DNA of 64,000 nucleotides from Onchidella celtica (Eukaryota > Mollusca > Gastropoda > Systellommatophora > Onchidiidae): the NCBI GenBank assembly GCA_963931925.1, contig OZ007571.1, forward strand, positions 34,948,233 through 35,012,232, read 5' to 3'. A program made the translations under genes and the position numbers. A model generated the notes under the pieces. The model was given only the letters and a program-made list of their open reading frames with translations. It had not been told where the DNA came from and ran no database searches. Positions 13,231 through 26,008 of this stretch are shown piece after piece (position 1 is the stretch's first letter; each line of letters opens with the position of its first letter).

Positions 13231-13806
13231 CTCAGGTCTGTGCAGTGGAAAATAATAGGCCTACATGTGCCTTTCTTAACTATGAAAACAGATGGTGGGA
13301 TGTTAAGGGGGGGAGTGGGGTCAGCCAAAGTATCGACGTCGCTAGACTCGTCCAACACGGAAATTGCCTCTTGCTCATCTTAGCAGTGGCTGTCTGTTAA
13401 TGTGTCAGTCGTTGCGTACGGGTGTAGACCTCTGTATCCCTCATGGGAGGGCTCGCATATATATGTCTGAGTGTGTGTGTGTATGTGTAGGGTTGTGTTA
13501 CGTCAACAGGTTTGTGTGGATACGTTTTTCCATGACGTTGAGTGTGGAAGACAGAGAAAAAGATGAAACTCCATCTCCAGACTGTAGGGGGAAGTGTACG
13601 GGGAGAGCAATCCTTCCCCAGACAGGTTAACCTGAAGCGCTCTTTATTGGCAAATTGTGTTATTGAAGGTTACTCTACTTCTTAGGACGTTAGAGTGCTG
13701 GGGGTCTGGTTAGAGAAACTCAAGTTTAATCTAGTGTATTAATATTTCATTAAATATCTGTCTGTTCGAGTACAGCCATTCAGATCGACCCACTCAAGCA
13801 CAAGAC

Positions 13807-14060
13807 CAGTAGTCCTTAACCTTTTTGAGCCTTTTCCCCCTTTATATTCATGTCTCATGGCATTAGAAAACAACAACAACGCATTTAACAGAATTTTAAG
13901 ACTTTACACAAAAGTGCCACACTTGATGTTGTTTGTGCTTACCTAGTTTGTCAATCGAAATGACAGATGTAGTCAGGGCGCAGGCCTAGGTATTTCAACC
14001 TCAAATCCCCAACTTTCTCTCCAGCTGAGGCGAAATGACCCCCTAACTTGAGAACCATTG
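13807..14060. mobile_element. hAT-like MITE, about 254 bp
   Basis: The left terminus CAGTAGTCCTTAACC and the right terminus (reverse complement CAATGGTTCTCAAG) are diverged versions of the common hAT end CAGTGGTTCTCAA. Flanking 8-mers CACAAGAC and CATTAGAC match at 6 of 8 positions. No coding capacity. Confidence 0.65.
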
Positions 14061-14588
14061 CATTAGACATTCAAGCAGGACTTTCACATACACGCGCAAG
14101 TGGTGTGGAATAGATTTTTTATCCAGCTTTTTTTCCCCCCTGGTCTGCACAATATCAATCGATAAATTTGGTATGGTAAAAAACCCTGCCTACTCAGGGA
14201 ATTTTAAACTTCAGCGGTTCTTAAACTGCGGTGTACACATACCGTGGCGATATTTTATTATGACTGTTTTATTATTAGCCTTACCTGGGGGTGGGAAACA
14301 TTTCGTTGCAGCATGGCAATTTTCACTGTGTTGAGAAGCTTTTTTTATACAAGCAAACAAAGTCTTTTGTCGTGTAACGTGGCACTTACCTTAATATCAA
14401 GTTATTCATCTAAATATCTAAAACTATGAATGGTGAGTCACTTTGTCTCGGGATCCGGACACAGTCTACATTTGAGACCTCTGGACCTATTTGAACCGAG
14501 GCGTGTGTGTGTGTGAGGGGGAGTGGGGGGGGGGGAGGATTGATGCTGATACATCATTATAATTATCACTTCTCATTCCCTTTTTGCG

Positions 14589-14636
<48 letters not shown>

Positions 14637-17600
14637 CTGTCTCTCTCTCTGTCTCTCTCTCTGTCCCTCTTTCTTCCTCTCTCTCCCCCCCCCCCCTCTA
14701 TCTCCCTCTGTTCCTCTCGGCCCCCTCCCTCTGTTGAATCTTTAACAATAAACTTTGTCCAAAAAAATTGATAAATTTCGTTAAAAAAAAACGTAAACAT
14801 CGGGGGAGACTGGAAGGCTCAATAGATCTCATTTCAGACACAACAAAGAGCAGAGCAAGAACACCATTACCTGTAAAGTAAAAAAAAATTAATATAACAT
14901 CCAGATCCACTATACCAGCTTCTGAGATTTAGGCTCGTAAAAGATTTCCAAGCTTACTTTTGGTTGATTTTCATGCCATAAAATTGAAATATATTTCAAT
15001 GAAGAAAAAAAAATTAGATGTGCCAGGTTGGCCATCCGAAAACCACGGGACTTAGTGAGATTCTCTGCTTAGATTCTCTATTTCCTAACTCTGTTTCCAA
15101 AAGCGTCGTCATGTTGCGAGAGCGCTATGTTAACTTCAGGGTCTCTACTTGGCAAGTTCTGGACCCTCTGGAGAAATTATTTGCGAGCGAAACCAGCCTC
15201 GAAATGCATGTATTGTGAAGTATGTTGCGGGAGGTAGAACCATCCGCGTCTCCGTGGTGTCTGTACTTTTTGGTCGGATCAAAGATTCTAGAGACATTGT
15301 ATCTAGTATCCTTGGCCGGATGCAAGGCAGACTGCATATTAAAGACACACAGGAGTGTTACTTATAGGGTGAAGATTCGTTGGCGATACAAGGAATGGGA
15401 GTTAAGTTGTCTATTGTAAAATTACAAATCGTAGGATTTGATATGCTGGACTGGTAAACTCTGAGTGAGTGAGAGAGTGAATGGATGGGTGTGTGAGTGA
15501 GTGAGTGAGTCACTGTATTTATTTTTCTCTGGGTGGTTTATCATAACTTTTAAGAGATTTCCATTCTCTTGTGCATGTAGTCCTACTTGTTCCATAAACA
15601 CTGAATTTGTTTATTGTTTTTAAAGGTGAAAATAATCCACATGTATCTTGAGAGGCAGAGTAGAATTACTTTCTAAAGAAAGAAAAACAAATGGAGGAGA
15701 GAAAGAAGGAAACACTCCTCTGTGTGCTGGCAGTTATTTCGAGATTTAGTGGTCAGGGTGGTATTATTAGTGTAGTTTCAATTACTACAGCCCGGGGGCT
15801 GAGTTCTTCGAGAAACAAAGAATTTTTCTTCAGTCACTACTGGAACACTTCCGCCTGTTTCTTCATGGCTGTTTCTTGAAATTCTGCAGGTTAAAATAGC
15901 CTCACTGGCAATTCCATTCTATTTTTTGTTTTCTGAGCTACGACTGTACGGCGCGTCAGCTCGACTCTGGCTGTATTGCGTTGCGTACTGTCGAGAAGTC
16001 GTATCTCTAAAACATTACAACAAGTTAAGTAGCCAACAAAAAAAAGGAGGTTATCTATTAGAATGGAAAATACATGCACGTAGAGCTGCACATACCTCAG
16101 ATACTTCCTGCCTTACGCTTGCACCCCTCCTGCACCGAAGATGGTCCATAGGGTCATGATATTCTGTCGGATGCTGCCATCTATAGATCTTTGTGTTTCG
16201 AATCCACGATTTTGCTCTCATGTCAGGGCTAGGGAAGTGTTTCCTTTCCTCAATGCCTTCTCCCATCTGCTCACCTAACAGAAAGGACTGATTATTCTTT
16301 GTGTTGGTGTTGTTTTTGTCGGTGGTGTAAAATAAGAGAAAAGCTAACCAAATGTATCACTGCGGATTTGCCTATAGAGGTATTTCCGCTGGTCCCGTTG
16401 GGTTTGTTGTCGGTTTGAAGATGATAAACTTGGTTTTGCTTATGATTTTATATATCAAACCCTTAAAATAAGCGTTAATCTACAGATAAAATCAAACATA
16501 ACTTCCAGGAATATTTTCTGTCTTGATGTGGACATAATCGACTGATGTTCAGGTAATCACTCTCCTAGTAGCAGTGACTGCGTCCCTGATTGTTATAGAA
16601 TCCATCCTTTAAGCTATACTCGTTAGACAAGGAAGAGGGTCTGTGTGAATCATGATCAGAGGTTGGCCGGGGGGTGTCTGTATGAGTACTATGGGTATGA
16701 GATGTGGAGGGGCTCTCTGTGAACCAGGAAGAAGGTCTGTACTGTACGGATGAGAAATAGGGAGATCAGAGTGAATGAGATGCGAGTCTGTGTGAGTGTG
16801 GAGTAAGAGATCTGTGTGAGATTTAATGTCTGCTCAGATTAATTTGTTTCCAATTCCAGGAGACAATCAGAGCGTGTTATGCCCAGTAAATTTTGCAACT
16901 GGCTTGTATTGAATTTCTGCTCATACATGGAGCCGATGTCTGCCCAGAGAGACGTTCTCTATCCAAATCAAAGTATTTAAAGACAGAAAAGAAGAGAAAA
17001 ATCAGAAATGGCCTGGGGATGGAGGTTGGGGATGAGGTGGGGTGGTATAGGAAGAGTGTTCTGTAGGACCAGATGCGTCCCATTCTTGAAAATGATGGAT
17101 CCGAATGGCTTTTCACAATAGATAATTTATGCCGATGTGATCATTTCGCCCATCCTTTTAATTTCTCCTGAGACTTGATTGCGTCCCCTCTCTCCTTTGC
17201 ATTTTCTGTGTACACATGCGTATATAATTTTTATATAATGTTTAAGTGTTGACACGAGAGTGTTTGTTTGTAAAATATGTTTAAGGGGATATGTGTTTGA
17301 TGGGGAATGAGGCTCGGCTTTAAGGCGGGCTGTTTCCATGCCATGATGTTTTAGTGAGAGTATAATAATTGAGTTGCTCCGAATCGCAGCACAGTAAATG
17401 TTTTCTGGCTACAGAAGAATTCGATAAACCCGTTATAAAGATGGCTATAGCTCAGCAATGCAGTCCTTGGCAATTTTAATTCTCTGCTCACAGTTTCTTC
17501 CTCTTTCTCTTGTTCTTTCCACTGAACATGCTAATTTTCTGGATTTGTCATGGTAAAGAAAGTGCAATCATTTCCTGCAGCTCTCCGGTTCTGTCTGATG

Positions 17601-18110
17601 GGGTCCGTGAAGAGCAAATAACTCTTTCCATAGACTACGTTATTTTGGCTGGGAAGTGGGAGGTAATCAACTTTTCTAGCGAATGATTGCTCCTTTGATT
17701 GTAAGGGGAGAAGGATTCACTTTTCTTTGTTGGTTTTCAATCATAATAACGTCTAATGAATCGTGTGAATAAATGGGCCTCAGGAATCCGCATTTCAAGT
17801 GAAGAAATATATTAATGGGATTTTTTTGGTGGGGGGGGGGGTTGTTTGCGGGAAAGATACCGAAAATACATGTGTTTTGGCTTTAGGGGGGGAAAGGCTA
17901 TTCTTTCTACCTGTGGATTATGCAGTGACCCAAGAAAAAGTCTTCTTTGAGCAGCATTAGACTGAAAAATTATTTTACAAGAAGGAACTTTACATTGAAG
18001 AAAAAAAAAATTATCTCAATCAGCTGGCCGTTTTTTACTAGTAACAAAAACAAATATGATTTTACATCTAAAGATATAATGTTCTTTTGTTAAGTATTAT
18101 CTAGTTTGTC
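14061..18110. other. Non-coding interval with simple repeats
   Basis: No supportable gene. A single hAT-like end (CAGCGGTTCTTAAACTG) starts at 14212 without a partner. A long CT-rich tract lies at 14591-14700 and a GTGA-type tract at about 15460-15510. Confidence 0.5.
14591..14700. repeat. (CT)n-rich microsatellite
   Basis: About 110 bp of CT dinucleotides interrupted by TTT, GT and C-runs. Confidence 0.93.
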
Positions 18111-18186
18111 GTGTCTGCTTTTACGAGACTTTTATCGTTATTCTGTACTTCTGTGATTTGTTTACCTTCGGAGAGGGATAGCCGTT

Positions 18187-18300
18187 TCTCTCTCTCTCTC
18201 TCTCTGTCTCTCTCTCGCTCTCCCTCTCTTTCTTTCTCCTTTCTATTGTTTCTCTCGCTGTCTCCCTCTTCCTCTAGCCTTTTCTTCTTTTTTTTTTTTT
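18187..18300. repeat. (TC)n/pyrimidine-rich tract
   Basis: Interrupted TC repeats followed by T-rich pyrimidine sequence ending in a T12 run. No gene evidence. Confidence 0.9.
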
Positions 18301-18730
18301 GCTCCTGTTTTTCCGTCTTCCATTTTTTACTATCTTCCCTGTCTATTTGTCTGCCTGTGTGTCTATTTTTCTGTCTGTGATGTCAGTTTTTATTCCAGTT
18401 AATCAATGTGGAAATGCCTTCTGTCACACATGATTTCTTATCGTTTACATAGAGCTTCCTTGCGTGTGTTTACTTTGTACTTGCTTGTTTGTTTTGCGTG
18501 CGCGAAGTGCGACCTCGTAATGGAGAGGATTTCTTGTAGTGACGTGGAATGTGTTTCTGTGGAGATGTGGGGCGATAATGCGTGCAGACCAGTGGTCCTT
18601 AACCTTTTAAACCCCGTTTCCCCCTTTATTTAGGTTTCACGACTTTATTTTTCCACAACAATTCAGGTTCGCTTCCATAGACTTAATATTTTGGAAAAAG
18701 CGCCCCCCGCCCCCCCCCCCCAATCACCAC

Positions 18731-19604
18731 TGTCACAAATCCCAGACTGGGAGATGTAATAAGTATGACAGGACAACAATCACGAACAAACAAGTTAACA
18801 CTTAACAGAACAATCCATCAGACTCACACATTTATTAAACATAATTATACATATAATAGCGCAATTACATACATTATATTATTGAAATGCACTGCCGTAC
18901 AACGGCCTTATTCTCACACACACTCTCCCTCGGATCCACAATCCGGTAGTTACTCCTAAAGGCACTTCGGCCTCAGCCTCTCCCTCAGGGTCTTAATAGC
19001 ACATTAATAATTTACTGGCACCGCAGTCTCTCAATATCACCTTCCTATTGTCATACACCTTAGCACTCCCCTAGCACCTCAGCAGGGCAATAACACATTA
19101 TTATTTCCATAGCCATCAACATGGCAACAACATAGTATCAGTTCACTAGCCTATCAACATGGCAACAATATAGTATCTCATTCACTCTCATATCTACGTC
19201 CCTGTCCGTGACCTGACTGCCACGACTTTATGTGCCTCCACTGTCCTACACTGACAGCCTCACTTCTGGCCTATGTGTGGCCTCCGGCCCTATGCTGGCC
19301 TATCCCCTGTGCTCATCGAGGTGGCTCTTCGGCCCGTCCCCGACACCAGTCATTACTGGAAAGACTCTCTCCCTAGTCTTCTCGACTGCTCCCTTTATGT
19401 CCGCCCGATGGGCTCTTATTCACAGGTCCGATCCGTAGGACCTTCTAACTTGCAGTGATAGTAATACCGCGCTTTCGCCTCATTCAGACCCCCCCCCCCC
19501 ACTACTCACAACAGCACGCTTAACTTGCTGTCTACTGTGAGCCCTTCTTACTCTACACCCGCTCTGTAGCAATCCCCTTAATTGCACTCACTCCACTCGT
19601 GACA
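18731..19604. mobile_element. Solo LTR of an LTR retrotransposon, 874 bp
   Basis: The element begins TGTCACAAAT and ends CTCGTGACA, giving the inverted TGTCAC...GTGACA termini common in Gypsy-type LTRs. The five bases before it (ACCAC, 18726-18730) are repeated exactly after it (ACCAC, 19605-19609), as expected for an integrase 5-bp target duplication. No gag-pol and no second LTR are adjacent, so it is best read as a solo LTR left by LTR-LTR recombination. Orientation cannot be set with confidence; an AATAAA on the minus strand near 18828 is a weak hint for minus. Superfamily is inference. Confidence 0.75.
19111..19187. repeat. Short tandem duplication within the LTR
   Basis: Two near-identical units of about 38 bp share ATCAACATGGCAACAA and end in TAGTATC followed by TTCACT. 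They lie inside the solo LTR, where short internal duplications are common. Confidence 0.8.
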
Positions 19605-20477
19605 ACCACTACACACACGCACGCACACGCACGCACATACACAGAGAGAGAGAGACAATTTCAAGTTTAGTGTAGGCTGATATAATGTGCTCACTGTGAC
19701 TGGCGTATCGACATAACTAAAAGTGCCAAATTTGGAACGGGCTTACTAGATGCTGTGTAACATGTAATTCTGCATCATTTCAGTCCTTTCTAGACCACTG
19801 ACAAAAGTCATGAGAAATATCATTTAAGTCAAATCAATTAATTTTAAAATTTAACCCTCTGGTGCTTAGTGTTTCATATTTGAAATACGTCATCTGATAC
19901 CGAATGTTCTAAATCTGGAGCACTTTCTAATTTATCATTGAAGTATGTGTGTGCATGCGTGCGCATGCGTGCGTCTGTGTGTGTGTGTGTGTGTGTGTTA
20001 TAAATCAACATCTGTATCTGAGACTGTGATGTAAGTACGTGGTTGCAACTTGTGAAATAACACAGGAAATCAGCGGTTCAATGTGTGTTTAGAAATTATG
20101 TTGGGAGGATGACATGGTATCTTTGGGAAATTTTCCATTTTGAATCGCATCCTTTTGATGTCGAGAATGTGACGTTACAAAATTATGTAGAAACGACCTT
20201 CTGTCACTGTCTCATTTCTCCAAATTTTTTATCTATTGCAAATTTCAGAATCGTTTTTTGAAAGGGCAATCCCTGTCTTGACATTGGTGGGGTTAACGTG
20301 CAAAGAAAGGATTCAGATCGAGATGCAAAACACCGGCTAGAAAAGTTCAGTTAAATGGAATGTTAACAATGCGACATCCAACAGAGCCCGTGTGCTATTG
20401 GGCACAGATTGTGTTTTGACGCTCCCTCACTTTCCTATCACTTGCAAAAGCTTCGGATTTCTTCCTGGGTCTTACAC

Positions 20478-21186
20478 CAGTGTTTGTCAACTTCTTTTGC
20501 CCCATACCCCATTTCAGTTTTCCAAAACAACCCCCCCCCCCACCCCCCCCCCCCATCTTGATTGGACAAAGTTAGTATACAGTATATACAGATAGATTTT
20601 AAAAATATTAAAATTTAAATATTCAGTATGTACACATGCAGACCACAGCTGCGTTTCAAAGACAGTATATGCAAGAGGGGCAAAACGCTTTGAGCATCGA
20701 CCAGAACAACTGGGAAGCAAAAGCCCTCGAACTGTCAGTCAGTCTGGAGACAGATTGTACAGAAAGGTCTCTCCAATTTCGCAGAGACACTTGCTCAGCA
20801 GCACGAGGCAGAGAGGATGGGAAGAAAAGCTGCAGCCCAGGCAGACAGACCAGCCTCAGACTTCATCTGTGCCCTCTGCTGTGCCCCGCATCGGACTGGC
20901 CAGCCACACCAGACGCTGTACCAGAAAAAAACACCCAGAGCACAACTCCAGGGTCTTCCGAGACTGAAGGATGCCTACTACTACTATGTACACATTCAAA
21001 AGAAGTTTTAATTAAACGTTTATTTCAAGGAAACCACCAATACGACATAAACAAAACAACCGTTTATCTATACAGTCAAGATAAAATACACTATGAAATT
21101 AAGATTTCTATGAAAAATTCCTACGCCCTATTCGGAAGTCCCACACCCCAACAAAACATTGCCGTGCCTCACCTTGAGAAACACTG
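20478..21186. mobile_element. Possible hAT-like composite element with RTE-tail insert
   Basis: The left end CAGTGTTTGTCAAC and the right end (reverse complement CAGTGTTTCTCAAG) share 12 of 14 bases, a typical hAT-type terminal repeat. Flanking 8-mers TCTTACAC and GTCAACAC agree only in the last four bases, so the target duplication is weak. Inside, 20636-20970 carries part of a retrotransposon coding region unrelated to hAT, so the element looks composite or disrupted by an older insertion. Confidence 0.5.
20636..20970 (+). pseudogene. RTE-like LINE ORF2 C-terminal fragment
   Basis: Across shifting frames the sequence encodes LSIDQNNWEAKAL, then a charged stretch, then DFICALC and IGLASHTRRC. 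In RTE/jockey-like ORF2 proteins of animals, a tail of the form 'SIDPNNWE...AxDRxxWR...FxCxxC...SRIGLxSHxRxC' is common. The pieces here are spread over at least two frames, so it is a decayed fragment. Family identification is from recalled motif layout, not a search. Confidence 0.6.
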
Positions 21187-21189
21187 GTC

Positions 21190-24100
21190 AACACTGACAT
21201 ACAGACAAAGATTTGAGTCTTTGATGTGGCGCCTTTCGTCATTATGTGGACGATGGACTGGTCAAATAAAGGTTGTCTTTAAATTTAGTTGAGTAGTAAA
21301 CAATGTCACAGGACTCGACACCCGGCCCTGAATGAGACTAGGTGCACACGTCAGATTTTCAAAATTTCGCGAGAATGGCTGAAAGAACAGTATTATTTAG
21401 TTTTTGTTTCGTGAACAAAAACATTACACATGCTATCGTCAGTAGTGGGCGTCATGTGGAGCAAATTGCGTTCATCACTTCTTCAAACACAAATGCGAGG
21501 GATTCTTCATGATATGAAATTTATAAACGAACATTTATGAAATTTAAAGAGATGACGCTCTGAGTACCATACAAAAATAAAGTACCCAAATGGACCACGA
21601 GGGGCGTAAAGTGGCCGTTATCGTACCGACGCGCCGTAAAATCCAAATTCAAATTCAGACTGAAATTGCCCCGAATCCTCAAAATTTGCCTATCATGCAT
21701 TAGAAGGGGGGAACGTTAGAATTATTGGTGCAATGGACGATGCGTTACATCCTGTTGTTCAGCCACAAAAAAATAATAATAATAATAATAAACGGACACA
21801 TTATTGCTTAACTTTAAAAAATATATTACCATCTATCATAAACAAACTGCAACTTTATTATATGACTATTTCATTGTCTGTGTGCATAAGGTGACACTTT
21901 CATTACTTATCTATGGCTTTCTGCAGTTGCCAAGTTGTCTTTACGAGCTTGAAATCATGTTTTAGAATCGATATTTCTTTTCCCCTTGAGATCAAAACGC
22001 CATTAATCAAGGAGTCCGTCTGGATCAGGAGAAACGCCAGATATGTAAAAGAAATAGATAAATAATGATAAAACAACAGCACAAAAACAAAATAGTTCAC
22101 TAGATTTTTCGAAAACCTGGCAGACAATGACTCCTAGGGGCATATCAAATTAAGGAGGTGAGGCCAGGGGAGGAGATAAGATAATCTGGAGGGAAGAGAC
22201 AATGAGATTTCTTCTCTGATGTATGAAATTTACGAGTTGTCATGTCAAGACGAAATTTCATGTATTTTTAATACACACATTTACAGCAATCTTTCAGAAA
22301 ACATTCAAACAGAGAAATTCGAGCGAGATGTTTTAAAAACTGCCCGTGATTGGCATGAAAAAGGATGAATTAAAGATACGTTTGTTTTGTACACCAGCTA
22401 AACAAACAAACAAACAATGCTGTTTAGTTTGAGTGTTAACCCAGATGTAAAGTTAGAAATTCGATTCTCACTAGGGGAAAGAACATAAACTCTTCAAATT
22501 TTATTGTCAGTGATGTTGAATCAACAACAAGAAGAAACTTCAGTCTGAAAGGTGATAGGATGGAAAGAAACTGTGATATACATTTTTTTGGTTTAATCTT
22601 AATAACACCGCAGTTACATAAAAGAGTGAGTGCTCTAAAGTCAGCCTTTTGTCGGGGGGTGGGGGTGAGGGGGGGGGAGGGTGTCCACTCTGAGCATCTC
22701 TTCGTGTGTCCGTCTCCTCTTTCTCGTCATCTTCCTTTCTTTCACACACTTTGAAATTTGTTTCGTCCCTTTTCTTAAAATTTTATTTTGAAATTCTCCC
22801 CGCTTACGGTACTCCTTTCATCTTCAGCTATTCATACATTCACGGGTATTGGCGGGCCTTTTGTTCGAGGTCTCAAAAACACACATTTCAATTCGTGATG
22901 TTTGGGATCTGAGTAATACTGAGCACTCGCGAGTCCCGTTCTTTTTGTTCTGTTAGTCACTACAATCTTCCTTTGTGCCCGGGCCAGATAGAGTATTGCT
23001 AGAAATAGTAACTTTTGTATGATTTGTGATTTCATTTAGTTTGCTACGTTGAAAAAATGCTCTTTGTAGTCTTGCCGTCCCTGTTTTCTTCCCTCTCTTT
23101 TCAATATTACAATTTCAATTTTCACTGAGATGAAAAATGGAGCCTGCCCATGAATCACTACAAAAGGTTTTTAGTTTTCTGTTTATCACTGTATGTTTGT
23201 GTGTGTGTTAGTATATACGTGTTAGAGTGAGGGAACAAACAAAACGAAACTGCAGTTAGAACGAGGCCCGAACATGCAAGGGCAGATAAATAGAAAAAAG
23301 AATGTTTTCCTCCAGCAGAGTTCTAGATAATTATTATTTCAATCTTTGTGTTATTTCACGCTGGCAATTTTTGTGTGAGTGAACTAAAGCGGTGGAGCCA
23401 GCTACGCTTCGGGCCCGGTGCTTTAATAGCGACTGACACGCAAGCAGGCAGACTGGCAGATAAATTAAATACATACAGAATTTGGTAGGATTGTGGGTGG
23501 TATGTAACCAGACAAGCACTGGGCACATGGTAGGCACTTAAATGGACATAATAATATAGACAGGTAGGCAGGCAGGCAGGCAGGCTGGCTGGCAGGCCCG
23601 GACGACAGACTGAGAAAGTGGGTAGGTAGATTGCAAAACGAACACTTTTATAGTAGACATGGCTAAATATTTTCTGACACATATAATTATGTAGACCTAC
23701 TAAACCTTCCTGAGTCCTGCAGCCTCATTTTTCATTAATTATTTATTTTAAAGCAGCGGTTGCTTTATTTCTGCTTATTCAACTCGGATAAAGAACCCCG
23801 CCCCCCTTCCCACCTCCCCCCCCCCCAACAGAGGACAAGAGGGAGGGTGGGAGTCCATGGCAAGAGAGTATGGGTAGAAAACTCGCCAGACAAATATTTT
23901 TTTTTGGAGAACTCTCCAGAACAAAAGTCTTTAAAATACAGCTGAAGTTCACCCAAAATTTACGATCGAAACAAACATCCTGTGCCAAGTGGCTTTTGAA
24001 TGGCATCACATCTGTCCGCCCGTCTGTGTGAAAATAAGAACGGAAGGAAATGATGACGCAGGGCTCGCTCTCTCAAGTCCCAGGGACCAGGCACAAATCA

Positions 24101-25360
24101 ATACAATTGTATTTCATATCTCAGTTTACTTCCTATTGTATGGTGATTTGTTTAGTTTGGCGAGTTGATGAGACTGGAAGGAAATAGTTCAAATGTGGCC
24201 AAAATAATGACAATAACAAGAACAGTTGTTGTTGGCCATTCATCATCAGAGCAACTTATTTGTTGTTTCCTCTTTGTTTAACGTTTAATTTGTCTTTTCT
24301 TAAGTTTTCCCGAGGGTTTCCTTAGCCTTTGGTGACCAAAAAGCTTGCGTGGTTATTTTATTTTCACTTTAGTTATTTTTCTTTTAGAATTCATTCTGTA
24401 ACGTTCCTATTCCTGGTTGCTAGGGAAGTGTTGTGCGAAAAACAACTTGGAAAAAAAGGGGTTGGGTGGGGGTGGGAAGGGGCACTTTTGACTTTGTGCC
24501 AAATTCTACTGCAGCCCTCTAGCTTTTACTGATTGTGTATGTTTTGTTTTTCTTTCTTTAGCTAGTCTAGGAAACAGAATCAGATCTCGTGTGGACATTT
24601 CTGCTACAGTAACCCAGAACGATGTGATTTAGAGTTGCATAATATCTACTGGAGAAGCTCTGTACTACCCCCCCCCCACCCCACACACGCACACACACAC
24701 GCACGCACGCGCGCCAAACATATTACTGTCTTTTCCATTATTTCCACCATTAGCCTCCCGCTGTGTGTTATATAATTTGGGACAGTTCAAGCCGCCTTTC
24801 TCTTTTTGCCTCACAAACCTGGACTTTAAAAAAAATTATTATTCATTCTTGTTTCTGTTGATGTCGTTCTTTATTTGACGTTCCTGTGTAATTTTCCGTG
24901 AAATACTCAAACTCGAATATTCACATGTTGTGTGATGTCTTTTAATATCATTACTGACGTTACACTTTTAGGCGAACAGAATCTATTTTCCTGCCCTGGG
25001 AGCTGAAAAACTTGTTTGATGGGCATTCTTTTCCACCTGAAGATTCCCTGTAGTCTCGGCTCTCCCGAGAGATTTATTACTGGCTTTTGGAACATGTAAA
25101 ACTTAGAGGATCCCGGTGACCAGATTGTTACGGTTGACTCCCTTGTCTGCGACATATGGAATGAATTTCCTGTTGCTGCTTAAATAAAATATTAATTGGT
25201 TTCTGACATCGGAAGACTGGTTCAGTGCCTTTTAGAAAAGATAGCGCACTGTGGATTATTTGCTTGCTTCTCAATTAAATTGTTTTCCTGCCCACTGCTA
25301 ATGTAACGTTTTAGTCAAAGCCTAGTTTGGCGCCTATTTTCATTCTGTATTTCATTTATC
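21190..25360. other. Non-coding interval upstream of the KCNE-like gene
   Basis: No coding exon can be supported. An (AAT)n run lies at about 21773-21790, a GCAG-type repeat at about 23562-23600 and (CA)/(GC) repeats at about 24668-24715. If the KCNE-like gene has upstream non-coding exons and a promoter, they could lie here, but I cannot place them. Confidence 0.5.
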
Positions 25361-25369
25361 TTTTTTCAG

Positions 25370-26008
25370 ACAAGATCGCCAGACACACGAGAATCCTACT
25401 GGGGGAAGTTGTTATAGCCAAATGTCTCTCGCCCAGGATTCAAGTGACCATATTTTGCAGCTCGTGGAAAGATAATCATTGAGTTACCCTGTCTCCCTCC
25501 CACTCCCCCAAGGTGCAGGATAGCTGCAGCAGCATCGGTAATGGAATTCCATGGGGGTATTTTTGTCCTGCAAACATCACTTATCTGCCTCATGAATAAG
25601 AAACGAGCCGGAATGCAGAGACAGTGTCCTTCATTATCCCCCGGCGACAGATAATCCGACTCCACGCTACTGCCGTGTGCGCTTACATTTCAAACAAAGA
25701 CGCCCGAGTGCATGTGTAATTTGTAAGCTGAGCAAGAAAATCAAAGAAGGAGGGATATCTAAAGTGGTAACAAGCGATCACGGTACAGGGAAGTTGCACA
25801 AAGTGACAGAGCAGAGCAGGTGCCTGTTTTAGGGTGTTCCTTGCCACCCAGAAGCCACGGCATATTCTTCTGTAATTCAGGGTATCAGCATTCTGACCCC
25901 TATTGATTTACTGGCTGAACTTATCATGTCAAAATCAAAATCTCTATGCCAGAAAAGTAGCATTTATTCAGTTTACTCAAACCTGGTCTGACCTCGAAAT
26001 CTACACCA
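25370..26008 (+). other. Probable 5' UTR exon of the KCNE-like gene
   Basis: A strong 3' splice site, a pyrimidine tract (TTTATCTTTTTTCAG) ending at 25369, precedes a stretch with stops in all frames leading into the start codon at 26009. This suggests the coding exon carries about 640 nt of 5' leader joined to an upstream exon. No transcript evidence is available from sequence alone. Confidence 0.5.

Noticed and set aside
13062-13400. Several overlapping frames of about 75-100 codons
   Set aside because: They exist because the (TC)n repeat is open in all frames; composition is Ser/Leu or Arg/Glu only.
17440-17510. tRNA-like start GGCTATAGCTCAGCAATG
   Set aside because: An A-box-like match only; no B box or cloverleaf follows.
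18590-18730. hAT-like end CAGTGGTCCTTAACC
   Set aside because: The possible partner CCACTG at the edge of the solo LTR is too short and has no target duplication; the element may have been cut by the LTR insertion.
19853-20294. TTAACCCTCTGGTGC ... GGGGTTAA as another piggyBac-like element
   Set aside because: TTAA is present at both sides but the ends do not pair beyond CCC; a single old end remains possible.
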